From PGYT01 sp963675055 (GTDB lineage Bacteria > Bacteroidota > Ignavibacteria > Ignavibacteriales > Melioribacteraceae), in assembly GCA_963675055.2 (NCBI GenBank), contig CAXXJE010000004.1:939901-1003900 (forward strand): a stretch of 64,000 nt of DNA, written 5' to 3'. Of the stretch, positions 55,655-64,000 are shown piece by piece (position 1 is the stretch's first letter; each line of letters starts with the position of its first letter). The position numbers and the translations under genes were made by a program. A model generated the notes under the pieces. The model was not told the origin of the DNA and searched no databases. It worked only from the letters and a program-made list of their open reading frames with translations.

Positions 55655-57361
55655 TTATTTTACTAAAACAATTTTAATCGATTGATAAAATGATCCAGCC
55701 TCCATTTGTACCAAGTATATGCCAGATGCAAGATCACTTCCGTTAAATTTCACTTTGTGTATTCCTGCTTGTTCATAAGCATTTACTAAAGTGTAGATTT
55801 CTTTACCAAGCATATTAAACACCCTAATTGTCACAAAACCAGATTCCGGTACTTCGTATTTTATTGTTGTAGTAGGATTAAATGGATTGGGATAATTCTG
55901 TTCGAGCCGGAATTCAGCAGGTAATAATCCTTCATGATCCTTAACACCGGTCGGGTCTCCTACCGTGACAATTACCCTCTGATACCGTGTTAGCGATGGT
56001 GTTCCCTGATCTGTCACTTCGCATATAATATGGATGGTCTCTCCAGTAGCTGCATCTGCGGGAACTATAAAAGAAGCAGCCTGTTTTTCGCTATTTTGGA
56101 AGTTGATGGTTCCTTTATAAGAACCTACCTCCATAAACTGCCACCAGTTGTAGGTCAGTTCATCGCCATCCGGATCATTTCCCTGGGCGCTTAGTTGGAC
56201 AGTATCACCTGGCTGGGCTGTAATTTCCGGATCATTGACAAGTGCAACAATCGGTGTATGATTAGCTTCAGAATAAGGTTTTACACACCAGTCTGCTCGA
56301 GCCGCAAAGTCATTCTGCAGCACATCAATCCACCGCCATATCGGTTTAAAGTACTCTAGAAACTCTTCCTGGGTTGCCGAATTTTCCCTCAGACTTTTTC
56401 GGCCCCACGCCGTAGTTGTATACCAGCGTCCAGAAGGATAAGAGTATCCTTCCACAGGTATAGGATCAAGCCAGGTATTGTCGCGAACCAATACATAGCG
56501 TCCGCCCCAGCCGCCCCAGTCAGGGGATTCCAAACTCCGCAATCCCGTCGGGATTGCATGTATAAAGGAGGGTGAATCTCCCTCTGAACGGAATCTTCCA
56601 TCACTCTGTGCTTCGTAATTAGCTAATAGAGGGCCATGATTCTCAAGCAGGTTTTCATTCATCCACGATGAATTGAAATAGTGCGCCATCTCAGCAGGTA
56701 AATCCCAATCCTCCCACCAGTAGCCGAAGGTGATAAATTGATCGGAAATAATAGTCAGGATATTATACTTTCCCCAGTTAGGCTTTATATATGACTGGTA
56801 AGTATCATCCTGTTCCCAAATAAAATAAAACTTAAGTTTGCCGGCAACATAATCCATTTCTCCGGGATAGTCATCCTGAATGGTTTTTAATGCTCTTGCA
56901 AGAGTACTCATACCTCCCCATGCCTGGAACCATATCGGCCGGTCATCCGATTTATCTAAAAGAAGATTTACAATATGCTGAGAACCCGGTGTAATTTTCT
57001 CCATCTCTCCTTCCGTATCAACGTTTCCAAGGAAAGAACGTGAACGGAGAAATTCTGGAGTCGGATAGGTACTATCATGCAGGATAAGGTTGGGATAGAC
57101 ATCTGCATAAGCGTTTAAATACGCCTCACTCCAATCATCTCCTGCCCAATTATGATCGTGTGCATGGTATTGTGAACTTGTGGTAATGATACCTTCAATA
57201 TCAAAATCATTCCCATATAGTAGAAATCGTACAAAAGAGCATCTATCATCTATCTCTGCATCCGACATTACTACTACACGAGGTTTAGTAGATGCTTGAA
57301 TTTCCGGGATGACTCGAATTGCAAAAACCAAAACAATAAAGAACAATAGACTTTTATTCAT
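55655..57361 (-). CDS. Sde182-type nucleoside-hydrolase-like protein with T9SS tail, copy 5
   Basis: The longest paralog, 568 residues. The catalytic-like domain resembles copies 1 and 3 (VVVMSDAEIDDRCSFVRFLL, IITTSSQYHAHDHNWAGDDW, IWFQAWGGMSTLARALK, FRSEGDSPSFIHA, SPDWGGWGGRYVLVRDNTW). The cadherin-like domain (DPDGDELTYNWWQFMEVG ... TRYQRVIVTVGDP) is followed by a T9SS type-A sorting domain starting QNYPNPFNPTT and ending IKIVLVK. It is therefore the copy expected outside the cell or on its surface. The signal peptide is MNKSLLFFIVLVFAIRVIPEIQA. It lies 32 nt upstream of the LacI gene on the same strand. Confidence 0.83.
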   Translation of the reverse strand: MNKSLLFFIVLVFAIRVIPEIQASTKPRVVVMSDAEIDDRCSFVRFLLYGNDFDIEGIITTSSQYHAHDHNWAGDDWSEAYLNAYADVYPNLILHDSTYPTPEFLRSRSFLGNVDTEGEMEKITPGSQHIVNLLLDKSDDRPIWFQAWGGMSTLARALKTIQDDYPGEMDYVAGKLKFYFIWEQDDTYQSYIKPNWGKYNILTIISDQFITFGYWWEDWDLPAEMAHYFNSSWMNENLLENHGPLLANYEAQSDGRFRSEGDSPSFIHAIPTGLRSLESPDWGGWGGRYVLVRDNTWLDPIPVEGYSYPSGRWYTTTAWGRKSLRENSATQEEFLEYFKPIWRWIDVLQNDFAARADWCVKPYSEANHTPIVALVNDPEITAQPGDTVQLSAQGNDPDGDELTYNWWQFMEVGSYKGTINFQNSEKQAASFIVPADAATGETIHIICEVTDQGTPSLTRYQRVIVTVGDPTGVKDHEGLLPAEFRLEQNYPNPFNPTTTIKYEVPESGFVTIRVFNMLGKEIYTLVNAYEQAGIHKVKFNGSDLASGIYLVQMEAGSFYQSIKIVLVK

Positions 57362-57426
57362 GAGATATCCTTATTAATGACAGACAATTTTACGTTTGGT
57401 ATGGCAATGCAATTCTTTATAATAAT

Positions 57427-57464
57427 TAGTCAGCCGACAAACTTGGTTTATTATCGGCTGACTA
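57427..57464 (-). terminator. Probable intrinsic terminator after the LamG gene
   Basis: An 11-bp perfect stem TAGTCAGCCGA / TCGGCTGACTA encloses a 16-nt loop, with partial A-T extension on both sides. It lies 34 nt beyond the LamG stop codon and before the Sde182 copy 5 gene. The sequence after the stem on the minus strand is AT-rich without a long T run, so strength is uncertain. Confidence 0.6.
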
Positions 57465-57497
57465 TTATTACATTTCCATTTTAAAGATCAGATAAAA

Positions 57498-59201
57498 CTA
57501 TTTCATCAAGATCATTTTCTTGGTGAGGTTAACATTATTACCAGTCAATGTATAAAAGTATATTCCACTCGAAAGATTAGAAGCATCGAATGTTGCAATA
57601 TGAATACCTGCATTCATTTGACCATCGATCAATGTAGCAACTTCCTGACCGAGCAGATTGTATACTCGTAATGAATAATTACCTGTTTTTGGAATTGAGA
57701 AATCTATTTTTGTTGAAGGGTTAAACGGGTTTGGGTAGTTTTGAGTTAATTCGAAATCTGAAGGAATACTGTTACTTACTAGCTCAACATCTGTTACAAA
57801 ACTGTTAAATAAGTCTGTAATTTCCTGATCAGTTAAAATTTTTGAATAAAAAGCGACTTCATCCAGTTTACCGTTGTAACTATCTCCAACACCACCAGAA
57901 TTTGAACATCCCATATATACCATTGCATCATAACCGGTTCCGGGCGCGTATATTCCCTGATCATACTGAACACCGTCCTTATAGAATGTTGCAATGCTAT
58001 TATTTGCATCAAATGTTATTGTCCAATAATTCCATACTCCTTCGCGTATACTATCTGAACTACCATATTCTCTGTCTCCTGATCCTCCGCGCCATAATCC
58101 TAATTTTTTACCATCCCATCTTCCATGTTGTCCAATTGACCATACCATACCAGTATCATTCCACTCATCACGCTTATCAATAACATCTTCATACTTATGA
58201 CCAGGATTTCCGTTCCAATTTGCCCAGAATGAAATTGTGAATTCTCCAACTGTTCCTTCTTGTGAAGGTGAAAAACGTCCGCAATCTACCCTATACCACC
58301 CATCGTCTGTGGCCGGGAAATTTATTGCTCCATTCGGAGTGCCGTCATATCCTTCTGCATATTGAGCTGATCCTGGACCTGCTGAATCAACAGCGTTAAA
58401 ACTTCCCATTGCATCGTTCAAATTTCCATCAAACTTGTAAAGAGCTATTGGTTGAACAGTTGATGAACTTGTATAACTTTCGTAAAGGGTCTTAATTTCC
58501 TGATCAGTTAAAATTTTTGAATAAAAAGCGACTTCATCCAGTTTACCATTGTAACTATCTCCAACACCACCAGAATTTGAACATCCCATATATACCATTG
58601 CATCATAACCGGTTCCGGGCGCGTATATTCCCTGATCATACTGAACACCGTCCTTATAGAATGTTGCAATGCTATTATTTGCATCAAATGTTATTGTCCA
58701 ATAATTCCATACTCCTTCGCGTATACTATCTGAACTACCATATTCTCTGTCTCCTGATCCTCCGCGCCATAATCCTAATTTTTTACCATCCCATCTTCCA
58801 TGTTGTCCAATTGACCATACCATACCAGTATCATTCCACTCATCACGCTTATCAATAACATCTTCATACTTATGACCAGGATTTCCGTTCCAATTTGCCC
58901 AGAATGAAATTGTGAATTCTCCAACTGTTCCTTCTTGTGAAGGTGAAAAACGTCCGCAATCTACCCTATACCACCCATCGTCTGTGGCCGGGAAATTTAT
59001 TGCTCCATTCGGAGTGCCGTCATATCCTTCTGCATATTGAGCTGATCCTGGACCTGCTGAATCAACAGCGTTAAAGCTTCCCATTGCATCGTTCAAATTT
59101 CCATCAAACTTGTAAAGAGCTATTGGAGTTTGAGCAGAAGTAAGTGAAAATGAGAACAATGTTAACAACACTAATGTGAAAAAAGTATTAGATAACTTCA
59201 T
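57498..59201 (-). CDS. Secreted protein with two LamG-like domains and T9SS tail
   Basis: ATG at 59201 with GGAG 7 nt upstream opens a signal peptide (MKLSNTFFTLVLLTLFSFSLTSAQ); the frame extension to 59354 is not used. The mature protein has two concanavalin A-like/LamG domains of about 211 residues each that are identical in the translated sequence (IALYKFDGNLNDAMGS ... EVAFYSKILTDQEI), joined by a short Ser/Thr linker. A T9SS type-A sorting domain (QNYPNPFNPST ... LTKKMILMK) follows. No catalytic motif is seen. A carbohydrate-binding or adhesive surface role is likely. It is downstream of the PorV-like gene in a unit with a TonB receptor. Confidence 0.82.
   Translation of the reverse strand: MKLSNTFFTLVLLTLFSFSLTSAQTPIALYKFDGNLNDAMGSFNAVDSAGPGSAQYAEGYDGTPNGAINFPATDDGWYRVDCGRFSPSQEGTVGEFTISFWANWNGNPGHKYEDVIDKRDEWNDTGMVWSIGQHGRWDGKKLGLWRGGSGDREYGSSDSIREGVWNYWTITFDANNSIATFYKDGVQYDQGIYAPGTGYDAMVYMGCSNSGGVGDSYNGKLDEVAFYSKILTDQEIKTLYESYTSSSTVQPIALYKFDGNLNDAMGSFNAVDSAGPGSAQYAEGYDGTPNGAINFPATDDGWYRVDCGRFSPSQEGTVGEFTISFWANWNGNPGHKYEDVIDKRDEWNDTGMVWSIGQHGRWDGKKLGLWRGGSGDREYGSSDSIREGVWNYWTITFDANNSIATFYKDGVQYDQGIYAPGTGYDAMVYMGCSNSGGVGDSYNGKLDEVAFYSKILTDQEITDLFNSFVTDVELVSNSIPSDFELTQNYPNPFNPSTKIDFSIPKTGNYSLRVYNLLGQEVATLIDGQMNAGIHIATFDASNLSSGIYFYTLTGNNVNLTKKMILMK
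57818..58451. repeat. Direct repeat, copy A (LamG domain)
   Basis: This 634-bp stretch matches copy B at 58493-59126 with only two base differences noticed (near 57870 and 58400). The period is 675 bp. The repeat starts in the codons before KILTDQEI and ends in the first codons of the domain, so it covers exactly one LamG module. Confidence 0.9.
58493..59126. repeat. Direct repeat, copy B (LamG domain)
   Basis: Second copy of the 634-bp unit. The two noticed differences do not change the protein. The copies are separated by 41 bp that encode the linker. Confidence 0.9.
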
Positions 59202-59283
59202 GTAATTACTCCTATTTAATGAATTGATTGGTGATATTGTATATAACTTTAGAGAATTTTTTAGTGTTTTCATTATTGTCCGT

Positions 59284-60321
59284 CTAATACGCAATGTGAA
59301 TCGAAAAACGATTAACCCCGTCAAACAATTCCGTATTTGAATATGAATAATCAATGTTAAAGATTACACCACCTAATGATTGCTTCACACTCAAACCACC
59401 GGACCAGCTAAGAATATCATGATTAGTTTGATAGCCTGACCTTAACGAGACAATATCCATGAATGTATATTCAAAACCTAAATTAATTCTGTCTGTATAA
59501 TTATTCGGATGAAGGAATTCAGTAGAAAACATAATCGAATGATCGTTGGCAATATCCTTATTTATAATATCCATCAGATTCATACCCAGTCCAACGGCAA
59601 AAATAATCGGCAGAGGAGAGCTAAAGCTATGGTATCTAACGAAGGTAGAAAAATTTCGCATTGACATTCCAAGCCTAAGTGACTCAATACCAGGAAAATA
59701 TTTTACGCCCAGATCAAAAGCTAATTTGTTTACATTGTTATCAGAAATATTCCCATTTTCATTGGTACTTTGGCCAAGCTGTTGACCAACATATTTCATT
59801 GTACCGCCTATAGAAAATTTATTGCTTATTTCTTTTACATAAGTCAGTCCAAAAGAATAAGCACCGACATTTTTTATATCACCCGTTAAGGTATAACCTA
59901 ACGGATCGGATCCAGCCTCGGAACTTGGAATTAATGAGGCACCTTCAATTGTACCATAATCGACATAAATAAAACTAAGTGCGAAGGCACCATAATCCCC
60001 TGCATTATAGGCAGCTGCTCCTGAGATATAATTAATATCCGCAAACCATTTGGTTGTAGATATAAAAAACTCCGTTTTTGTATTCATTTCCGTCAAACCA
60101 GCAGGATTATAGAAAACACTTTCGACGCCTTTACTTAAAGCTGTAAAAGAATTGCCCATACCGGATGCTCTAGCTGAAACCGGGACAAGAAGGAAATTCA
60201 TTGTTGTTTGACCAGTTTTCTTCAAATTAACGCCGTCTGACCCCATATCAATATCCTGAGCAAGCAGTGATAAACCAGATATTAGTATGATTGTCGTTAC
60301 AAGTATTAATTTTTGATTCAT
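59284..60321 (-). CDS. PorV/PorQ-family outer-membrane protein
   Basis: A 345-residue outer-membrane beta-barrel of the PorV/PorQ (UPF0164) family. ATG at 60321 begins the signal peptide MNQKLILVTTIILISGLSLLAQ; the frame extension to 60357 overlaps the previous stop and is not used. The family start SARASGMGNSFTALSKGVESVFYNPAGLTEMNTKTEFF is present, and the C-terminus ends in alternating barrel strands with a terminal aromatic (RFSIHIAY). PorV is the outer-membrane shuttle of the type IX secretion system; several PorV-like copies occur in Ignavibacteria next to secreted T9SS clients. This copy sits between two T9SS clients and may serve them specifically. Confidence 0.82.
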   Translation of the reverse strand: MNQKLILVTTIILISGLSLLAQDIDMGSDGVNLKKTGQTTMNFLLVPVSARASGMGNSFTALSKGVESVFYNPAGLTEMNTKTEFFISTTKWFADINYISGAAAYNAGDYGAFALSFIYVDYGTIEGASLIPSSEAGSDPLGYTLTGDIKNVGAYSFGLTYVKEISNKFSIGGTMKYVGQQLGQSTNENGNISDNNVNKLAFDLGVKYFPGIESLRLGMSMRNFSTFVRYHSFSSPLPIIFAVGLGMNLMDIINKDIANDHSIMFSTEFLHPNNYTDRINLGFEYTFMDIVSLRSGYQTNHDILSWSGGLSVKQSLGGVIFNIDYSYSNTELFDGVNRFSIHIAY

Positions 60322-60343
60322 TTTTTCAATTCTCCATTTTTTG

Positions 60344-62525
60344 TTAGCGGACAACAACTAACTTCTTGTATGATAATTCCCCAGTAGGTTTTTGAAATAC
60401 GACAATGTAGATACCGCTTGCAACCGGCTGTCTGTTTTCATTAGTCATATTCCAGTAATCGCTTCCTGTTTTTGTAATAGGTTCATCATGGTCAATAGTT
60501 TTTACCAGGTCACCATTTTCTGTAAATATTTTAATATTAACAGTTGGAGGCAAATTAAAGAATAATATCCCGCGGTCTGAAGTCCAGCCATAGTCTTTAA
60601 TCAAAGGATCGTTAAAATTGTAAGGATTCGGAGCCATTACAACTTTATTCAAATCATCTTGGTAAGTCCTTTTACCAAAAGAAAAAGTATTCTGAGGATA
60701 CCAGAGTCTACTTGTCCAAATTATTTTCCCCCGAGACGAAGGAAAAGCATTTTGGTCATTATCATCTATGCGTACTCCTGCCTGAACATAATAGTAATAC
60801 TGAGCTCCGAATAAAATGTTTTCATCTATATATGTATGTGTGTTTCCGATCTCAGTTGCAGGTATGGTTGCTATTTGCTGATAAAAAGTTGTATCTAAAT
60901 CAGAGACCTTTCTCATAATTCTATATCCAACAAATCCATCCATTTGTTCCGCTTCGGTATTAGACCAATTAAGTTCAATACCTTGACCGGTTCCAATAAC
61001 TTCAAAAGTTGTTGGTGGAGGTGGTTCAACAGGCACATTATAACCTGATTTTAAATTGTACTCTGCTCTCCGAACTGTTGCATAAACGGAATCAATACCA
61101 GTACTTAACCATTTATCTTTATTTAAGTCGTTTTGAGTGGCTCCCGAAGGGAAAACGAAATTTTCAGGGAAAAGTCCTTTAGGCTTATCCGGCATAGGAT
61201 CAGGCAGATTTCCATTTAGCCATTGCTCTCCAATTTCCAATGCCTTTTCTCTACTGAGACCAGCGATACCGGAAGCCTTAATTATTCTAATTTGCTGACC
61301 AGGCTGCAAATTATAGGGACCATAACTAACACACATACTTTCGAATGAATTTATTTGTGCACTGATACCAGGCTGCCCCCCACCGGATTCCAAACCTAAG
61401 TTATCCAGGTTTTTTCTATAGTGACCAGGTCTTATGTCTGCTCCGGTTTGATCTTCGGATGCATATGCTACTCCAGATATAAAATCGTAAATGTTTTTTT
61501 GATCCGGATCAACAGGATAATTTTGTATATTTGCCGTTTGCAAATTAGCTAACAATGCAACACTTGGTTGATTCTGATCATCCTGATCATTTGGATCGAT
61601 AACACCTGAAAAACTAGGTGTTGGTGTATAAGGACTACTCGATGCATGTAATGTTGCAAGAAAAGTAAAATCTTTTTGCAATAATCTCCCTCTTTGTTGT
61701 GTAAGAGGTTGTCCCATTTGGTCGCCGGCTTTTGTTAGGTCATCAGCAGAATATTGATAAAAAACCCGGAGCGAATCTGTATTTTTAGCACCTGTATAAT
61801 GAAACCATCGAGCATTATTATGACCATCAACTGTTGCTATTTTTGGACTCTGACCATCAGCCCTTAACATATTAAAAACACCTTCCTCCAGAGCAACATA
61901 CATTCCATTAACTGGCTCCGAACTGGTATTAGTAAATGTCATATCAACGATTACATAGTTATCATGAAATTGCTGGGACCATCCAATTATTCTTCTTTCC
62001 AACTGAATTCCGTTAACATACTCAGTTGTTACAGTAACCGTCTGATCACTTGTACCAATACATTTTGACGGATCAACTGTACCGAGGTCGGTAATTATCG
62101 GGCCAATATCTCTTTGCTCAACATTATACTCCGGATTGTTATACCTCAGGAATGATTCAATCGGTTTTATAACATTCCCATCCGGTAAAAACGTAGGACT
62201 AGTGGGCGAAAAGACAGCAAAAGGTATAACTGTGTTATCTGGAGCTGTCCAATCAGTTTGGGTTATTGCAATATACCCTCCAAAGATAGTTTCATTACTT
62301 TGCAACCTATTACCGTAAGCACTGTAATCTGCAAACAATCCAAGATTATTATGTGCAAAACTGGTCTTCGAACCCTGTTCACTCACCCCTCCCCAAAACC
62401 TGTTGATCTGAAAGTTTACAATTTTTATCTTGAGCAAAAACTTGAAGACTTCCTGCAAATAAAATGGTAATAAAGACAACCATTCGAATTATATTATTTC
62501 GATTGGTTTTTCTAATTTCGTTCAT
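60344..62525 (-). CDS. T9SS-secreted protein with fibronectin-III-like domain, frameshifted near the signal peptide
   Basis: ATG at 62525, with GGAG upstream, opens a signal peptide ending SLQVFAQDK. The frame then runs into a stop at 62379, while the mature part (NRFWGGVSEQGSK onward) continues in another frame to 60344. Removing one base of the A5 run at 62422-62426 joins both as AQDK-IVNFQINRFWGG. The mature protein of about 690 residues contains a long N-terminal beta-rich region of unknown type, a fibronectin-III-like segment (GIELNWSNTEAEQMDGFVGYRIMR), and a T9SS-type C-terminal fold (APNPYNFND ... SGIYIVVFQ ... YKKLVVVR). No enzyme motif is seen. Such proteins accompany TonB receptors and PorV-like proteins in Ignavibacteria. 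Confidence 0.7.
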
Positions 62526-62579
62526 CTTTTCTCCAAATTTATTCTTTTCAATATTGAACATCAGTATTGGCAGCAATAC

Positions 62580-64000
62580 TTAGAAGTCAAACCTAATTCC
62601 AAACCAGACTTCTCTTGGTTGACCGAATGTAAAAATTTCATTATCGGGATCATTGATATACGGTTTCTCCTTAGATCTCAGATCACCCAACTTATCTTTA
62701 CCAGGCACATAATATCCATTTTCAATGTCCCTGATCGGATCATAATAAGATTTACTGTATTCGGGAAGGTGAAGAGATTTCATATAGTTTGTATAATCGG
62801 TACCTCCAATCCCATCACTAAATGCATAATCGTACATAAATACTTTTCTATTAAACAGATTATTTATATCTACATAAAACGTTGCTCTGATAAAATCAAA
62901 ATCAAACGTTTTGCTTATCTTCATGTTAACCATCCAGTAATCGGGCCAGTTAAATTCATTAACAACCCCTGAAACATTACGCGGATTGGTAGCATCTCCT
63001 GTTAAAACTTCCCCTGCTCTCCATTGCGGTAAAACACTGAAATTCCAATCTCCCAGAAGTCCCCAGGTTTGGGGGTGATCTTACATTAATGTTAGCATTA
63101 ATTGATGGAACCGGTGTAGGCCTGGTAGGATCTTCGTTATAGAATGCCGATTCTGAATTATTGGTAGCAGGATTTTCTGAAACCAATAGTCTTCCTGTAT
63201 TTCCGAAGATTGATGTGAATATCTAAGATTGATCCAGCCGGTAAAAATTTCACCAATGGATTTTGTAATTTGAACCTCTAAACCTTCAATATCTCGATAT
63301 CTATCGTTTGTCCTATAACTGTACCCAAGCGAACCACTGTTATCATTAAAGGTAATATTTCTAATTTCACCTGAAATATCCTTATAATAACCTGCGATGT
63401 GTAATAAATACTGATCAAATAAATTTACATCAGCACCTAATTCATATTGTATGGTTTTAATCGGAGGTAAATTTGGATTTCCAAGATTATATAAACCTAG
63501 CTTATCCCATCGCTGATTGTAAAAATATAATTCGCTGTAGGCTGGCATTTGCCTGAAATGTCCATAATTGAAATAGAATTTAGCTCTATCTGAAATCGGG
63601 AATGAAATACCGAATCTCGGACTGAAAACCACCCAGTCTTTAGTGGATTCTAAAAGACCCGGAAGACCTTCACTACGGAGTTGAGCATCTATTTCATTCC
63701 ATCTATCCCATGCAACAGAACCGCCGGATTCTAAAGTTTCCAGCCAGTCGGCAGGAGGGGCGGTAGATGAAAATGCATCATAATTGTAAGGATCTCCTGT
63801 CGGCCATTTCAAATCACCATTGCTATAATAATCCATGCGAACACCGATATTAGCAACCATTCCTTCAAATGTAATCTCATCTTGCACATATGCGCCCAAG
63901 GTACGAGGGGATACATTAATATTATATTCATAAGCACTGAAATAATCTTGGCTGGGCCAATAAGCCCACCGGGCATTATCCAGTGACACATAGTTAAATT
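62580..64000 (-). CDS. TonB-dependent receptor, C-terminal part, two frameshifts, cut by the window edge
   Basis: The 3' portion of an outer-membrane TonB-dependent transporter. Readable beta-barrel strands include GAYVQDEITFEGMVANIGVRMDYYS, FSPRFGISFPISDRAKFYFNYGHF, NPNLPPIKTIQYELGADVNLFD and GWINLRYSHQSSE; the protein ends EVWFGIRFDF, a normal barrel end. The frame breaks at about 63194 (EIQED / GRLLVSENP, restored by one extra G) and at the C5 run at 63071-63075 (INVRSP / QTWGLLGDWNF, restored by removing one C). The last piece runs to 62580. The start lies outside the window. The substrate is unknown; it is upstream of the T9SS client and PorV-like gene. Both shifts are in short homopolymers, so sequence error is as likely as decay. 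Confidence 0.78.

Noticed and set aside
58517..58858. Plus-strand frames of 113 codons repeated inside the LamG repeats
   Set aside because: They are antisense shadows of the duplicated LamG coding sequence.
57818..59126. Tandem repeat as a possible CRISPR or insertion sequence
   Set aside because: The unit is a 634-bp coding duplication of a LamG domain with no short spacers, terminal inverted repeats or transposase.
1..64000. tRNA, rRNA, integrase or transposase genes that would mark an island boundary
   Set aside because: None was seen on either strand; remodelling is inferred only from gene remnants, composition and duplications.

Overview
The window looks like chromosomal DNA from a Bacteroidota/Ignavibacteria-type bacterium. 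Six proteins end in a type IX secretion system (T9SS) type-A sorting domain, most with the QNYPNPFNP signature common in Ignavibacteria. There is also a PorV/PorQ-like outer-membrane protein and a TonB-dependent receptor. The DNA is AT-rich, the genes are densely packed, and after 2.8 kb every gene is on the minus strand.

Layout: (1) 1-2.5 kb, plus strand: a compact RimB-like zinc protease / rimK / AstE-AspA family trio, closed by a strong bidirectional hairpin. (2) 2.8-10 kb: a GH31 lipoprotein, rhaA, a GH78 alpha-L-rhamnosidase without a visible signal peptide, and a GC-richer MFS transporter; together these read as rhamnoside uptake and rhamnose use. (3) 10-24 kb: secreted pectin side-chain enzymes GH127, GH29, GH3, GH2, GH28, GH140 (apiosidase type) and a trehalase-fold glycosidase. 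(4) 24-42 kb: two SGNH esterases, two PL1 pectate lyases, three Sde182-type nucleoside-hydrolase-like proteins, a frameshifted CotH/lamin-tail protein, a serine hydrolase and a GH105. (5) 42-56 kb: a further Sde182-like protein, an L-fucose-isomerase-family enzyme, an unassigned glycosidase, a ribose-type ABC importer with DUF2291, an FGGY kinase, a split transketolase and a LacI regulator, with a phased TTCGAA array in front of the transketolase. (6) 55.6-64 kb: a T9SS-tagged Sde182 paralog, a LamG protein with a near-perfect internal duplication, a PorV-like protein, a T9SS-secreted protein and a TonB receptor cut by the window edge; the last two carry homopolymer frameshifts.

Working model: secreted and cell-surface enzymes cut homogalacturonan and rhamnogalacturonan backbones (PL1, GH28, GH105) and strip side chains (GH78, GH127, GH2, GH3, GH29, GH140, esterases). 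Released sugars enter through an MFS porter and an ABC importer. The most interesting reading is that the LacI-controlled ABC / kinase / split-transketolase / isomerase block is a D-apiose catabolic operon paired with the GH140 apiosidase. This would use an L-fucose-isomerase-family enzyme instead of the TIM-barrel isomerase described elsewhere, and it remains an inference. The second striking feature is the expansion of five Sde182-type proteins of unknown activity inside one pectin locus. No SusC/SusD pair is present in the enzyme-rich part. Several decayed gene fragments (a trehalase-like C-terminus and an aldo/keto reductase N-terminus) and a duplicated two-gene module show an actively remodelled island.
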